Shown here: in pieces, positions 34,107-42,579 of the stretch
Numbering within the stretch: the stretch's first letter is position 1
Layout: each line of letters begins with the position of its first letter
Source of the DNA: Prosthecobacter sp.
GTDB taxonomy: Bacteria > Verrucomicrobiota > Verrucomicrobiia > Verrucomicrobiales > Verrucomicrobiaceae
Assembly (NCBI RefSeq): GCF_020439865.1
Contig: NZ_JAGRPF010000017.1
Span: 1-64,000, forward strand
Length of the DNA stretch: 64,000 bases
Direction of reading: 5' to 3'
Program-made: the position numbers and the translations under genes
The notes under the pieces: generated by a model
Databases searched by the model: none
What the model saw: only the letters and a program-made list of their open reading frames with translations
What the model was told of the DNA's origin: nothing

Positions 34107-35528
34107 ATGAAATGCCATTGGATCTTCTGCGGTTGTTTTTTGCTCCATTTCAGCTCGATGGCCGCGCCGGCTGATCCGCCCAACATCGTACTTGTCATGG
34201 CGGATGATCAGGGCTGGGGGGACATGGCATACAACGGGCATCCGCACCTGAAGACGCCGAATTTTGACGCTTTGGCGAAGGAGGGGATCCGCTTTGATGA
34301 GTTTCATGCTGCCGCGCCTGTTTGTTCGCCGACGCGAGGCAGCGTGATGACGGGACGCACACCGAACCGTTTCGGGTGCTTCTCTTGGGGGCATTCTTTG
34401 CGCCCTCAGGAAATCACGATCGCGGAGGCGCTCAAAACGGCGGGGTATGCGACCGGGCATTTTGGCAAATGGCATCTGGGCTCTGTCCAAAAGGCCAGCC
34501 CGGTTAGTCCGGGGGTGAGCGGTTTCGATGAATGGGTCTCTTCCCCCAACTTTTTTGATCTCGATCCTGTGCTCAGTGTGAATGGCAAAGCCGTGCCGTT
34601 CCACGGTGACAGCTCTGACGTCACGGTGGACGAAGCCTTGAAGTTCATCAGACGTTGCGCCGAGAAGAAGCAGCGTTTCCTCGCGGTCGTCTGGTTTGGA
34701 TCGCCTCACGACCCCCATCAGGCCTTGGATTCGGACCGGGCGTTGTATGCGGATCTGCCCGTGAAGCAGCAAAACTTTTATGGCGAGATCACCGCCATGG
34801 ACCGTGCCTTCGGAAAGCTGAGAACCGAACTGCGGAACCTAGATCTCCGTGAAAACACCTTGGTCTGGTATTGCAGCGACAATGGTGCGCTGCCGAAGGT
34901 GGGTTCCAACGGTGGTCGTCGTGGGTTCAAGGGCCAGATCTACGAAGGGGGACTGGCGGTGCCTGCACTGCTTGAATGGCCGGCCGTCTTCCACGAACCC
35001 AAAGTCATTAAGGCTCCCTGTGTCACCTCCGACATCTATCCCACTGTGCTTGAGGTTGTTGGAGTGACCATGGAAAAGCAGCCGCCGTTGGACGGGATTG
35101 ACATCATGCCTCTGCTCACCGGACAGGAAAAGAAGCGCTCCAAGCCCATTGGCTTCTGGGACTCGGGCAACAAGGGCATAAGCACCCCCTCGAAGGCGTG
35201 GATGGACGAATTGCTTGCTGCTCAGGCTCGGGGAGAGGAGCCCAATGATCCCGTTCGGCTTCGCCCTGATGCGGCCAAGATCGGAGAGCCTGTCTCACTT
35301 ACCGAGTTTCCTGGGCACTCGGCTTGGTTGGACTGGCCGTGGAAACTCCACCGGATCGAGAATCGAAAGAGCCATGACGTAACTTGGGAACTCTATAATC
35401 TGGCCACCGATCCCGACGAGAGCACGCTCTTATTGGCCGAGCAGCCCGAGCGAGTGCCTGAGATGCAGAGAAGCCTCGAAGATTGGCTCGAGAGCGTGGC
35501 TCGGAGCCTGAATGGGGAAGACTACTGA
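34107..35528 (+). CDS. Secreted sulfatase, formylglycine type I
   Basis: A 473-residue arylsulfatase-family protein with a short signal peptide (about 1-19). NIVLVMADDQGWGDMAYNG (about 27-45) supplies metal-binding Asp residues, and CSPTRGSVMTGR (Cys73) is the site converted to formylglycine. GKWHLG, SPHDPH and YCSDNGALP complete the active site. It removes sulfate esters, probably from algal or host glycans, in the periplasm or outside. The maturation enzyme is not in the window. It has no obvious operon partner: the Nudix gene is 44 bp upstream and a tRNA follows. Confidence 0.9.
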   Translation: MKCHWIFCGCFLLHFSSMAAPADPPNIVLVMADDQGWGDMAYNGHPHLKTPNFDALAKEGIRFDEFHAAAPVCSPTRGSVMTGRTPNRFGCFSWGHSLRPQEITIAEALKTAGYATGHFGKWHLGSVQKASPVSPGVSGFDEWVSSPNFFDLDPVLSVNGKAVPFHGDSSDVTVDEALKFIRRCAEKKQRFLAVVWFGSPHDPHQALDSDRALYADLPVKQQNFYGEITAMDRAFGKLRTELRNLDLRENTLVWYCSDNGALPKVGSNGGRRGFKGQIYEGGLAVPALLEWPAVFHEPKVIKAPCVTSDIYPTVLEVVGVTMEKQPPLDGIDIMPLLTGQEKKRSKPIGFWDSGNKGISTPSKAWMDELLAAQARGEEPNDPVRLRPDAAKIGEPVSLTEFPGHSAWLDWPWKLHRIENRKSHDVTWELYNLATDPDESTLLLAEQPERVPEMQRSLEDWLESVARSLNGEDY

Positions 35529-35758
35529 GGGGAGTTTACCGCTATTTGGCAAAAAAACCGAGGCGTCATATCCCTTGCTCGGCGCCTTGTTCATGTGGGT
35601 TTGAACATTGTTGTCCATTTTGAGTACCCACTTGCCAGCTCGTTCAAGAGTGCTAAATAATCGGTCGAGTTGAAGAGCGAAGGTTCTGAAAATTCCGATT
35701 TCTGAATCCATCAGATATTCTGAAATTTCAAAAAATTCCTTTAAATTCTAAAAATATC
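35529..35758. other. AT-rich intergenic stretch before tRNA-Gly
   Basis: The gap between the sulfatase and the next gene is 387 bp and holds the tRNA. The first 230 bp contain no convincing gene. The last 45 bp (35713-35757) are very AT-rich (AAATTTCAAAAAATTCC), far below the GC of the rest of the window, and sit directly upstream of the tRNA -35 element, where an UP element would be. Confidence 0.5.
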
Positions 35759-35788
35759 TTGCGGCAGTAGGATGTTTCGTGTTACTAT
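35759..35788 (+). promoter_or_regulatory. tRNA-Gly promoter
   Basis: TTGCGG (35759-35764), 18 bases and TACTAT (35783-35788) end 10 bp before the mature tRNA, and an AT-rich tract lies upstream. Confidence 0.55.
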
Positions 35789-35798
35789 AACTTTAATT

Positions 35799-35869
35799 GC
35801 GGGTATAGCTTAATGGTAAAGTTCCAGCCTTCCACGCTGGCCATGTGGGTTCGATTCCCACTACCCGCT
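35799..35869 (+). tRNA. tRNA-Gly, anticodon UCC
   Basis: A full cloverleaf can be drawn. The acceptor stem GCGGGTA (35799-35805) pairs with TACCCGC (35862-35868). D arm GCTT/AAGT. Anticodon stem CCAGC/GCTGG encloses the loop CTTCCAC with anticodon TCC at 35831-35833. T arm GTGGG/CCCAC carries the TTCGATT loop. The variable loop has four bases, the discriminator is T, and CCA is not encoded. Confidence 0.97.
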
Positions 35870-35915
35870 CTGAGAACGCGTAAACACCCGAAAATCTATA
35901 AAAGCACTGCCGTTT

Positions 35916-36467
35916 ATGAAAACCGTACTCATTTCTCGCTTTGCGAGTTTCTCTGCCTGCATGCTCATGCTGGCGTGCGCTTCGGTTAGTTCAGCTCAGT
36001 CAACGGGGAGCTGCTCTGAGATCTCCAACGATGTGCGAGTCGCTGTCGAGAAGGATCCGTCGAAGGTCCTGATGGTTGTTGAAGATGCGCTCGTCATCAA
36101 TGAAGGCTGCGCGGCCGATATCGTGACAGCGGCGATCACCGCGTCGAAAGCCGACTCGGCTTTGGCCGGGCAAATCGTTCAGACCGCCGTCTCGGTGGCA
36201 CCCAAAATGGCTGGCGTCATCAACGATGCGGCGAACACGCTGGTTCCCGGTCTTGCTGCGGTGGCACCCGCTCCTGAAATCGTACGTCCCGTGACAGTGG
36301 CGGAAAAAAACCCTGGCAAAAACCCGGTGGTGCCTCCAGCCAAGGAGGAGATCTTTTTCGTCCCGTCCACGATCCGCGGAGTGTTTCTCATTCAGCCGCC
36401 TGCTTCGGGGCCGCTGCCGCCACGTTGCGATGACTGCCCGGTGTCTCCGTCGAAGGCAGTTCCTTGA
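35916..36467 (+). CDS. Exported Pro-rich small protein of unknown function
   Basis: I do not recognise this 183-residue protein. A signal peptide (about 1-27, cleavage near SSAQS) is followed by a helical region (about 34-110) with two Cys residues (near 33 and 65) and repeated Ala/Val-rich helices. A Pro-rich tail follows with a final RCDDCPVSPS. It lies 52 bp before the barrel gene and starts a plus-strand run that ends with the OPX genes, so a role in polysaccharide export is possible by context only. Confidence 0.65.
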   Translation: MKTVLISRFASFSACMLMLACASVSSAQSTGSCSEISNDVRVAVEKDPSKVLMVVEDALVINEGCAADIVTAAITASKADSALAGQIVQTAVSVAPKMAGVINDAANTLVPGLAAVAPAPEIVRPVTVAEKNPGKNPVVPPAKEEIFFVPSTIRGVFLIQPPASGPLPPRCDDCPVSPSKAVP

Positions 36468-36519
36468 GTTTTGCGCACAGGCTGCCTTTCCACTCCAGCT
36501 TTAAATCTCTCCGACTATC

Positions 36520-37722
36520 ATGCGCTCGAAACTTGCAATGCTGATTCTGGCCGTCGCTGTGCTCAGCCCTGCCGTGTTGCATGCGCAGGGGCTGGTGGCC
36601 ATTCAAAACTATTCGGCTGACTTCAGAACCGAACAACCGCTGACGTTTTCGGTCACCGGACAAGGCGGATATGACTTTCTCAAATACAAGGTGAACTCGC
36701 CGTTGGTTCAGGACATCGAGTCCTGGTATGTCCAAGGAGGCTTTGGAGCTGCATACACCAACCTCGACCGCACCACCCCGTGGAGCTTCAATCTCGACAC
36801 CAGTGTCATTCACTACATTGACGGTGTTCCTCGTTTCGGCGGCACGTTTTACAATGCACGTGGTGCGTTCAACTTCGAACACCGGTTTTCGGAACGACTG
36901 AAGGTCAGCAATAACTTCTATCTTACCTACGGAGTCGATCCGAGCACCGCATTCGGCTACGGTGCGTCCACCACGCTGTGGAATGGACAGTACCTTTACG
37001 GTTACAACAACTTCAACGTCAGCTACGCTTGGTCACCCCGTCTCTCCACGACGACTTCATACACGTTCGACGGCATCGGTTATCAGGACGATCTGATCGC
37101 CAACCCAGAAGACCGTTACACTCACCTCTTCGCCCATCAGTTTTCGTATGCGATCTCCAAGCGGACAAGCCTGACGGCTGAATACCGCTATCGTATGGCC
37201 ACCTACGTCACTCGTGCTGATAAAAACTACACTTCGCAGTTTGCCCTGCTGGGGGTGGACCACGCTTGGAGTGAACGCATGTCGGGGTCGGTTCGCGGCG
37301 GTGCGGAGTTTTATGACTCCGACCGTGTGACCAAGACAGCTCCTTATGCGGAAGCGGCCCTTAATTACGCCGTGGCCCAGCAGACGATGGTGCGTTGGTT
37401 TGCAGCGCTTGGATTCAACGGTGCCGAACTTGCTGCTTTCAACAGCCGCTATGGCCTGAATACCGGCCTGCAGTTGAATCACAACGTCACCAAGCGCTTC
37501 AGCGTCAACAGCGGTGCTTCCTACGCTTACAGCCAGTTTGACGGCGGCGCTGGATCTGATGTGACGGAGCATTCGGTGCTGCTCAACGCGGGCATCGGCT
37601 ACCAGCTTCTCGAAAACGTCAATCTGAACGCCAACTACTCGTTCTCGACTTTGCAATCTACCAACGCCTTGCGGGAGTTTGATCGCCATCGCGTGTCAAT
37701 CGGCGCCACCGCCTCGTTCTAA
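36520..37722 (+). CDS. Outer-membrane beta-barrel protein of the polysaccharide locus
   Basis: A 400-residue protein. A signal peptide (about 1-23, LHAQG) is followed by alternating amphipathic strands rich in Tyr, Asn and aromatic residues, for example NNFYLTYGVDPSTAFGYGA and LNANYSFSTL. The last residue is Phe (SIGATASF), the usual signal for outer-membrane insertion by the Bam complex. It fits the EpsL-like or general beta-barrel proteins found beside bacterial exopolysaccharide genes. It could be the outer-membrane pore through which polymer leaves. Strand count is not certain. A hairpin 24 bp after the stop suggests transcription is attenuated before the kinase gene. Confidence 0.75.
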   Translation: MRSKLAMLILAVAVLSPAVLHAQGLVAIQNYSADFRTEQPLTFSVTGQGGYDFLKYKVNSPLVQDIESWYVQGGFGAAYTNLDRTTPWSFNLDTSVIHYIDGVPRFGGTFYNARGAFNFEHRFSERLKVSNNFYLTYGVDPSTAFGYGASTTLWNGQYLYGYNNFNVSYAWSPRLSTTTSYTFDGIGYQDDLIANPEDRYTHLFAHQFSYAISKRTSLTAEYRYRMATYVTRADKNYTSQFALLGVDHAWSERMSGSVRGGAEFYDSDRVTKTAPYAEAALNYAVAQQTMVRWFAALGFNGAELAAFNSRYGLNTGLQLNHNVTKRFSVNSGASYAYSQFDGGAGSDVTEHSVLLNAGIGYQLLENVNLNANYSFSTLQSTNALREFDRHRVSIGATASF

Positions 37723-37745
37723 ATTTTCAACAGCCAGACACCAAT

Positions 37746-37790
37746 CCGCCGGCGGGCAAGTTTCGAACACCACGAATCTCCCGCTGGCGG
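37746..37790 (+). terminator. Stem-loop after the barrel gene
   Basis: CCGCCGGCGGG (37746-37756) and CCCGCTGGCGG (37780-37790) can form an 11-bp stem with one G-U pair and a 23-base loop. Only a short CATTTTC follows, so this is a weak intrinsic terminator or a processing and attenuation hairpin. Confidence 0.4.
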
Positions 37791-37842
37791 CATTTTCAGA
37801 CACCTTTCTTAACATCTCCAAACCATTTTTATCCCAGCAGGC

Positions 37843-40041
37843 ATGAACGAGTCCGGCACAGAACTGCAAAAGCATGCGATGGACACCTGGCAGGTGGTCA
37901 AAAATCGCCTCGGGCTCATCTCGCTCTCCTTCATTCTCATTTTCGCCGCTGCCGCGGTCCTAACCTACATCATGCCTCGCAAGTACCGAGGGCATGTCGA
38001 AATGACAATCGAGCGCATTACGCAGGACATCAATGTCTTCGACCGCAACCGTGGCGACAGCCTCGCGTTCACCCAAGAGTACATCAAAACGCAGTTCGAG
38101 ACGATCACCAAGCCCACAACGCTTTACCCGGTGATCGAAAAACTCGAACTTACCAAGCGCTGGGAACTGCCCAATCGCCAGGCCGCGTTATCCAAACTAC
38201 GCACGAACCTCGAAACGCAGTCCATGCTTCGTTCGGACTTTGTTATCATCGACTATTACGATCAGGATGCGCAGCTCGCGGCCACGATTGCCAACGAGAT
38301 CGCCAAAAGCTACATGGCACAGCGCAACAATATCGAGACCGAGAAGAAGCAGAAGGCGCTCACGGTGTTGCAGCAGCAGATTTCAGATCAGGAAGACCTT
38401 CGTCGTCAGGCACAGCTGCGATCACAGGAAGCCAAGCGCAAGGCAGGCATCGTGGGCGACTGGATTGTCGGCGGAGGCAGTTCGCTCAATCCCGGCAGCG
38501 ATATTCGCACCTCGGAAGAGAACATGCAGATGTCTCGTGAGCAGTTGTTGATGCAATCCGACCAGGACATTCTGACGCTGCAGTCTGAGATCGACCAAGT
38601 GGCCAAATTGAGCGCTGATGAACTCATTGCGCAGGCATCAGGTCTCAAGCTGGAGAACCAAAACATCGCGATGATGACCTCGAAGCTTCAAGAGCTTCAA
38701 GTGGCCCGCGAGGGGCTGGTTAACGAAGGCCGGGGCCGCATGCATCCTCAAGTATTGAGTGTGGACAGCCAGGTGACGGAGTACAAGCGACTCATTCTTG
38801 CTGCGGCTGAGGCACACGTGAAAGGCCTTCAGAACCGCCTGGATGCCGCCAAGAAGAAGCGTGAATCTCTTCAGACTTACAACGATGAGGCCAAGGAGGA
38901 GATCATGAACATGCAGTCTCTTTACAACGAGTACAAGACTGCCAAGGACGAAGTCACCTACCTCGAAGATCTTTTGGTGAAAATGCGGTCGCGTTTCTTT
39001 GAGGAAAAGGCGGGCATCGAGCTCGTGAAGTCTCCTGCCACCATCTACTCCGAGGCGGAGCCCGAAGGGAAGCCATCGAAGCCGAATGTGCCGTTGCATC
39101 TCGCTCTGGGAGGCGTGCTGGGGCTCATGTTCGGCCTCGGTCTCGCCTTCTTCCTCGAATACATGGACACCACGGTGAAGAATCTCGACGATGTCGAGCG
39201 CTACCTTGGTGTGCCGGTTCTGGCGGTGGTGCCGAAGGGAGTGGGAGTTCTGCATCGCTCCAGCGGTTTCAATCCCGATGCTGAAGCCTATCGCATCCTG
39301 CGCACGAACATCGAGTTCAACCGTAGGTCGCCGGATGCGAACTGCCTGAGCGTCGTCAGCGGCGGAGCAGGGGAGGGCAAGTCCACCACCATGGTAAACC
39401 TCGCCTATGTTTGCGCTCAGGGCGGCTACAATGTCCTGCTCATCGACGCCGATTTGCGCCGACCGAGCTTGCACAACCATTTCGACGTCAGCCACGCGAC
39501 TGGCCTGACCAACTACCTTACTACCGACATCCGTCTTGAGGATGTGGTCATGCGCACCCAGGTGGAGAATCTTTTTTTCCTCCCCAGCGGTCTTCTTCCT
39601 GCCGACAGTGCAGGTCTGCTTAACTCTCAGCGCATGGTCGATCTGATCGCCGAGGTGAAAAGTCGCTTTGACCTCGTGTTGATCGATTCACCACCGATCC
39701 TCGGCGTAAGCGACGCCTCCGTGCTCGCCAACGAGGCCGACATGACGATGATCGTGGTGCAGCATCGCAAACTGCCGCGTCACATGCTCATGCGGGTGAA
39801 GCAGAGCGTCGAAAACGTTGGTGGCAAAGTCGTCGGCGTTGTTCTGAACAACGTCGATCTGCGCAGCGACGCGCAGTATCAGTACTACACCAGCTACTAC
39901 ACCTATTACTCGCCGACCAACTCGCCCAATGGCGACAAGGGAGGGAAATCCCGCCGTCGCAAAATCAAGACCGAGACAACCGCCGCAGCAATTGGCACGG
40001 GGCATCAGGCCGCGCGTTCGGATGGCGATGATGTTTTTTAA
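37843..40041 (+). CDS. Wzz-type chain-length protein fused to bacterial tyrosine kinase
   Basis: A 732-residue inner-membrane polysaccharide co-polymerase. Membrane helix 1 (about 25-45) and helix 2 (LHLALGGVLGLMFGLGLAFF, about 418-437) flank a long periplasmic coiled coil (about 155-385). The cytoplasmic kinase domain has Walker A GGAGEGKSTTM (about 507-517), Walker A' LLIDADLRRP, Walker B LVLIDSPPILG and a C-terminal Tyr cluster (YQYYTSYYTYYSP, about 680-692), the autophosphorylation tail of the Wzc/BY-kinase family. The kinase cycle sets polymer length and export with the OPX protein, whose gene follows after 20 bp. A Ser/Arg/Lys-rich end follows the Tyr cluster. Confidence 0.94.
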   Translation: MNESGTELQKHAMDTWQVVKNRLGLISLSFILIFAAAAVLTYIMPRKYRGHVEMTIERITQDINVFDRNRGDSLAFTQEYIKTQFETITKPTTLYPVIEKLELTKRWELPNRQAALSKLRTNLETQSMLRSDFVIIDYYDQDAQLAATIANEIAKSYMAQRNNIETEKKQKALTVLQQQISDQEDLRRQAQLRSQEAKRKAGIVGDWIVGGGSSLNPGSDIRTSEENMQMSREQLLMQSDQDILTLQSEIDQVAKLSADELIAQASGLKLENQNIAMMTSKLQELQVAREGLVNEGRGRMHPQVLSVDSQVTEYKRLILAAAEAHVKGLQNRLDAAKKKRESLQTYNDEAKEEIMNMQSLYNEYKTAKDEVTYLEDLLVKMRSRFFEEKAGIELVKSPATIYSEAEPEGKPSKPNVPLHLALGGVLGLMFGLGLAFFLEYMDTTVKNLDDVERYLGVPVLAVVPKGVGVLHRSSGFNPDAEAYRILRTNIEFNRRSPDANCLSVVSGGAGEGKSTTMVNLAYVCAQGGYNVLLIDADLRRPSLHNHFDVSHATGLTNYLTTDIRLEDVVMRTQVENLFFLPSGLLPADSAGLLNSQRMVDLIAEVKSRFDLVLIDSPPILGVSDASVLANEADMTMIVVQHRKLPRHMLMRVKQSVENVGGKVVGVVLNNVDLRSDAQYQYYTSYYTYYSPTNSPNGDKGGKSRRRKIKTETTAAAIGTGHQAARSDGDDVF

Positions 40042-40061
40042 CCTCAGTCAATCATTCTGCT

Positions 40062-40625
40062 ATGAACACTCGCATTCTTCTTTGCATTGGCGCCTGCGCC
40101 TCCTTCCTGGCGCCGGCATTCGGTCAAAACGGTGAACTGGCGCTCAAGGCCAACGACCGTGTCACCATCTCCATCGGTGGCATTCCCGACAACGAAGTGC
40201 CGCAGATCAGCAAGGTGTACACCATCAGTGACAGCGGCACGGTCAATCTTCTCCATATTGGCGAGGTTCGCGCGGCCGGCTTGAAACCGTCTTCGCTGCA
40301 ACGCAGCATCGAGCAGACTTATGTCGCTCGCGAGATTTACACCCGTCCGACGGTTACCGTCAGCATTGATGGCGACGCCGCCACGGCTCGCACGATCTAC
40401 GTCATCAGCGGCGCCGTCAGAAACGGCCCTGTTCCTTACAGCAACGGCATGACCATCCTTAAGGCCATCGGTGTGGCTGGTGGCTTTAATCCTTTTGCCA
40501 AGCCCAGCAAAACGAAGCTCATCCGCAACGGCGTGACTACGGAAATTGACCTCAAAAACATCAGCGCCAACCCCTCTCGCGATATCCCGCTCCAGCCCGA
40601 AGACCAGATCATCGTTCCCGAGTAA
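40062..40625 (+). CDS. OPX-type polysaccharide export protein
   Basis: A 187-residue protein with a signal peptide (cleavage near AFGQN) and no lipobox. The N-terminal part (about 25-110) follows the polysaccharide export domain, ALKANDRVTISIGG and SGTVNLLHIGEVRAAG, ending TRPTVTVSIDG. It is followed by one SLBB domain (about 120-165) with VISGAVRNGPVPY and LKAIGVAGGFNPFAKPS. It is much smaller than E. coli Wza, with no C-terminal helix. It would be the periplasmic or outer-membrane exit channel partner of the kinase gene directly upstream (20-bp gap). A decayed copy follows. Confidence 0.9.
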   Translation: MNTRILLCIGACASFLAPAFGQNGELALKANDRVTISIGGIPDNEVPQISKVYTISDSGTVNLLHIGEVRAAGLKPSSLQRSIEQTYVAREIYTRPTVTVSIDGDAATARTIYVISGAVRNGPVPYSNGMTILKAIGVAGGFNPFAKPSKTKLIRNGVTTEIDLKNISANPSRDIPLQPEDQIIVPE

Positions 40626-40641
40626 ATCGAATCTACCCCAG

Positions 40642-41250
40642 ATGATGAACTCAATACTGGTCCTGCGGATTGTTCTAGCCGCAGCGTGATGGTGGTTGGC
40701 GGCATTGCTCAAAATACCCAACTGCCGTTGAAGGCGGGAGATCTCATCGCGCTTTCCATCGGTGGAGTCGGAGAAACTGATGCTGCGCAGATCAACAAGG
40801 TTTGCAGCATCAGTGACGGAGGCACGATCAACCTTGTTCACGTGGGTGAACTCAAAGCCGTGGGTCTCAAACGTTCGCATCTTCAGCGCGCCGTTGAGCA
40901 GGCATATATCAAGCCGGAGATTCTCACCCGCCGCCCACAGTGACTGTCACCATCGGCAGCGGGAGCACGCCCGATCGGCTGGTTTACGTCGTGAAGGGAT
41001 GCAAAAGCAACGGCCCGTGCCCTACAATGCCAGGATGACCATCTTGAAGGCCGTCAGCGTGGCCAAAGGCTTCTCGCCCTTCGTCAAGCCTGGAAAAACC
41101 ACGCTTATTCGGAATGGCAAAACGATACCGCTGGATCTGCGAGACGTGGAATCCGACGCTCCGAAGAATGTTTCTCTACAGCCGGAGGACCAGATCCTAA
41201 TCTCGGAGGAGGTGTTGCATCTCGGCTCATGGGGACGCCTGAAGCCTTAG
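40642..41250 (+). pseudogene. Decayed tandem duplicate of the OPX export gene
   Basis: Downstream of the intact OPX gene the same protein can be read, but only by changing frame three times. Segment one is MMNSILVLRIVLAAA, cut by a stop at 40687. Segment two resumes near 40686 (LPLKAGDLIALSIGG, SDGGTINLVHVGEL) and stops near 40941. Segment three carries the TVTVTIGSG stretch and stops near 41036. Segment four is PVPYNARMTILKAVSVAKGF to LQPEDQILISEE. Each change is equivalent to a one-base loss. The alignment to the intact copy is continuous, so this is a recent tandem duplicate that has lost function, unless the assembly is in error. It ends inside the 3' end of the opposing hydrolase gene. 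Confidence 0.85.
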
Positions 41251-42510
41251 AAAGCCGTGGGTCGAGAAGGGGACGGTGGCGGTGAGCGACCCGTCCGGGT
41301 TCTGGGTGATCTGACCGGCGGGCACGTCAGACCACGAGGCGAGATCGGGCGAAGAACGAGCCTTGAGCACGCCCCATTCAGTGAAGAGAGGACGCGGAAG
41401 CCAGGTGAGCGTGAGGGCGCCGTTTTGGAACATGGGAAGCGGCAGATTCACTGCGTCACCTTGTGTGGCACTGAATCCCTCTAGGGCGAATTCCAGCAGG
41501 TTGGGCACGCCATCACCATCGGCGTCATCATTGTAGCCGCCGGTCAGGTTTTGTGCCGCCAACCATTCGTTGAAAGGAATGTCGGGTTCGAGGCCGAGCA
41601 CTTGGGTGACGAGGTAATCATCCGTCAGCGGCTCCATGTGCGTCCCGGGGTAGGCAGCATTGAAGGCTTCGATGACGAGTTGTGCGATCCGGGTGTGGGC
41701 GCAGGTATTCGGGTGAAAGCCGTCGCCTGAGAACAGGTAACGGGTGCGCGCATCGGCATCGGCGGCACGGTAAAACTCGATGCCCTTGATACGGAACGGT
41801 TCGGTGATGAGGGCCTTGGTGAATTCGTAAACCTCGGGCACGAAGCCAATGCCACGCGTCTGGGCGAAGGCGGCCAGGCTGGCATTGAGCGCATCCATGG
41901 CGGCGGTGACACGGGCGGTTTTCACAGGGTCCGTTGGATAACCCAGCTGCACCTGGGGCGTGCAGCCCACATGCGGCACGGAAACCAGCACGATCGGGAC
42001 AGTGCCGTTTTGGTTGCGCACGTAGTCCACGAGCCACTCGAGATTGGCCAGGGTCAAATTGGTCACTTCCGGGCCGGCGAACCCGTTGTAGAGGTCGGCG
42101 TAGTAGCTGTCAGCGTCGTTCCCGCCGGCGAAGATGACCACGCGTTGTACATCGTTCCGCAACTGATCGTTCAACGTGCCGATCCACAGAAAGCTCAAGC
42201 CGCTCGTCATCTGGCTGCGGATCTCAGACGTGGTCGCGCCCGGAAAGGCCCAGTTGAAACGATGGCCCGTCAGGCGGGGGTCGGGGTAGGTGCTCCACGT
42301 GCCGGTATCAAACCAGCCGGTGCGGTGCTGGTGAAGGATCTCAATCCAGTTCCGCGCCTGCCACGCCGCCGGGTTGCTCGGATACAGCCCGGGAAACTCG
42401 GCTTCGTATTCCTTCGTCAGGCTGTCTCCGAACACCAGGCACTGCTCCGCCCGCAGCACGCCAGGCAGGCAGCACATGACAAGGCAGAGGAAAAAACGCA
42501 TGAGATGCAT
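41227..42510 (-). CDS. Secreted SGNH/GDSL hydrolase with Ca-binding-like tail
   Basis: A 427-residue exported hydrolase. The start is ATG 42510, or the ATG at 42501 that gives a cleaner signal peptide. CLVFGDSLTKEYE (about 24-36) is GDSL block I with the catalytic Ser, FAGGND is the later Asn block and SGDGFHPN carries the Asp/His pair. The C-terminal third has a thrombospondin type 3-like DDADGDGVPNLLEFALEG (about 325-342) and a beta-rich end, often found in verrucomicrobial exported proteins. Esterase or lipase activity on acylated glycans is likely. A perfect inverted repeat touches its start codon. Its 3' end overlaps the OPX pseudogene by 24 bp. Confidence 0.82.
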   Translation of the reverse strand: MHLMRFFLCLVMCCLPGVLRAEQCLVFGDSLTKEYEAEFPGLYPSNPAAWQARNWIEILHQHRTGWFDTGTWSTYPDPRLTGHRFNWAFPGATTSEIRSQMTSGLSFLWIGTLNDQLRNDVQRVVIFAGGNDADSYYADLYNGFAGPEVTNLTLANLEWLVDYVRNQNGTVPIVLVSVPHVGCTPQVQLGYPTDPVKTARVTAAMDALNASLAAFAQTRGIGFVPEVYEFTKALITEPFRIKGIEFYRAADADARTRYLFSGDGFHPNTCAHTRIAQLVIEAFNAAYPGTHMEPLTDDYLVTQVLGLEPDIPFNEWLAAQNLTGGYNDDADGDGVPNLLEFALEGFSATQGDAVNLPLPMFQNGALTLTWLPRPLFTEWGVLKARSSPDLASWSDVPAGQITQNPDGSLTATVPFSTHGFLRLQASP

Positions 42511-42532
42511 TCAGACGAGATACGCGTCTGAA
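42510..42532. promoter_or_regulatory. Inverted repeat at the hydrolase start
   Basis: TTCAGACG and CGTCTGAA form a perfect 8-bp inverted repeat around a 7-base loop. It lies at the first ATG of the opposing SGNH hydrolase, so it is a possible operator or leader hairpin. Confidence 0.35.
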
Positions 42533-42579
42533 AGTTCACAGAAGAAAATTAATCCCTCTTTGTCGAATCCACGGGACGT

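Noticed and set aside
35430..35711. A 93-codon open frame on the minus strand over the sulfatase end and the gap before the tRNA
   Set aside because: It has no family features and overlaps the conserved sulfatase C-terminus. Its composition is unlike its neighbours.
35590..35860. A shared CATGTGGGTT in the gap and in the T arm of tRNA-Gly, suggesting an attachment site
   Set aside because: Only ten bases match, no integrase gene is present and no second flank was found.
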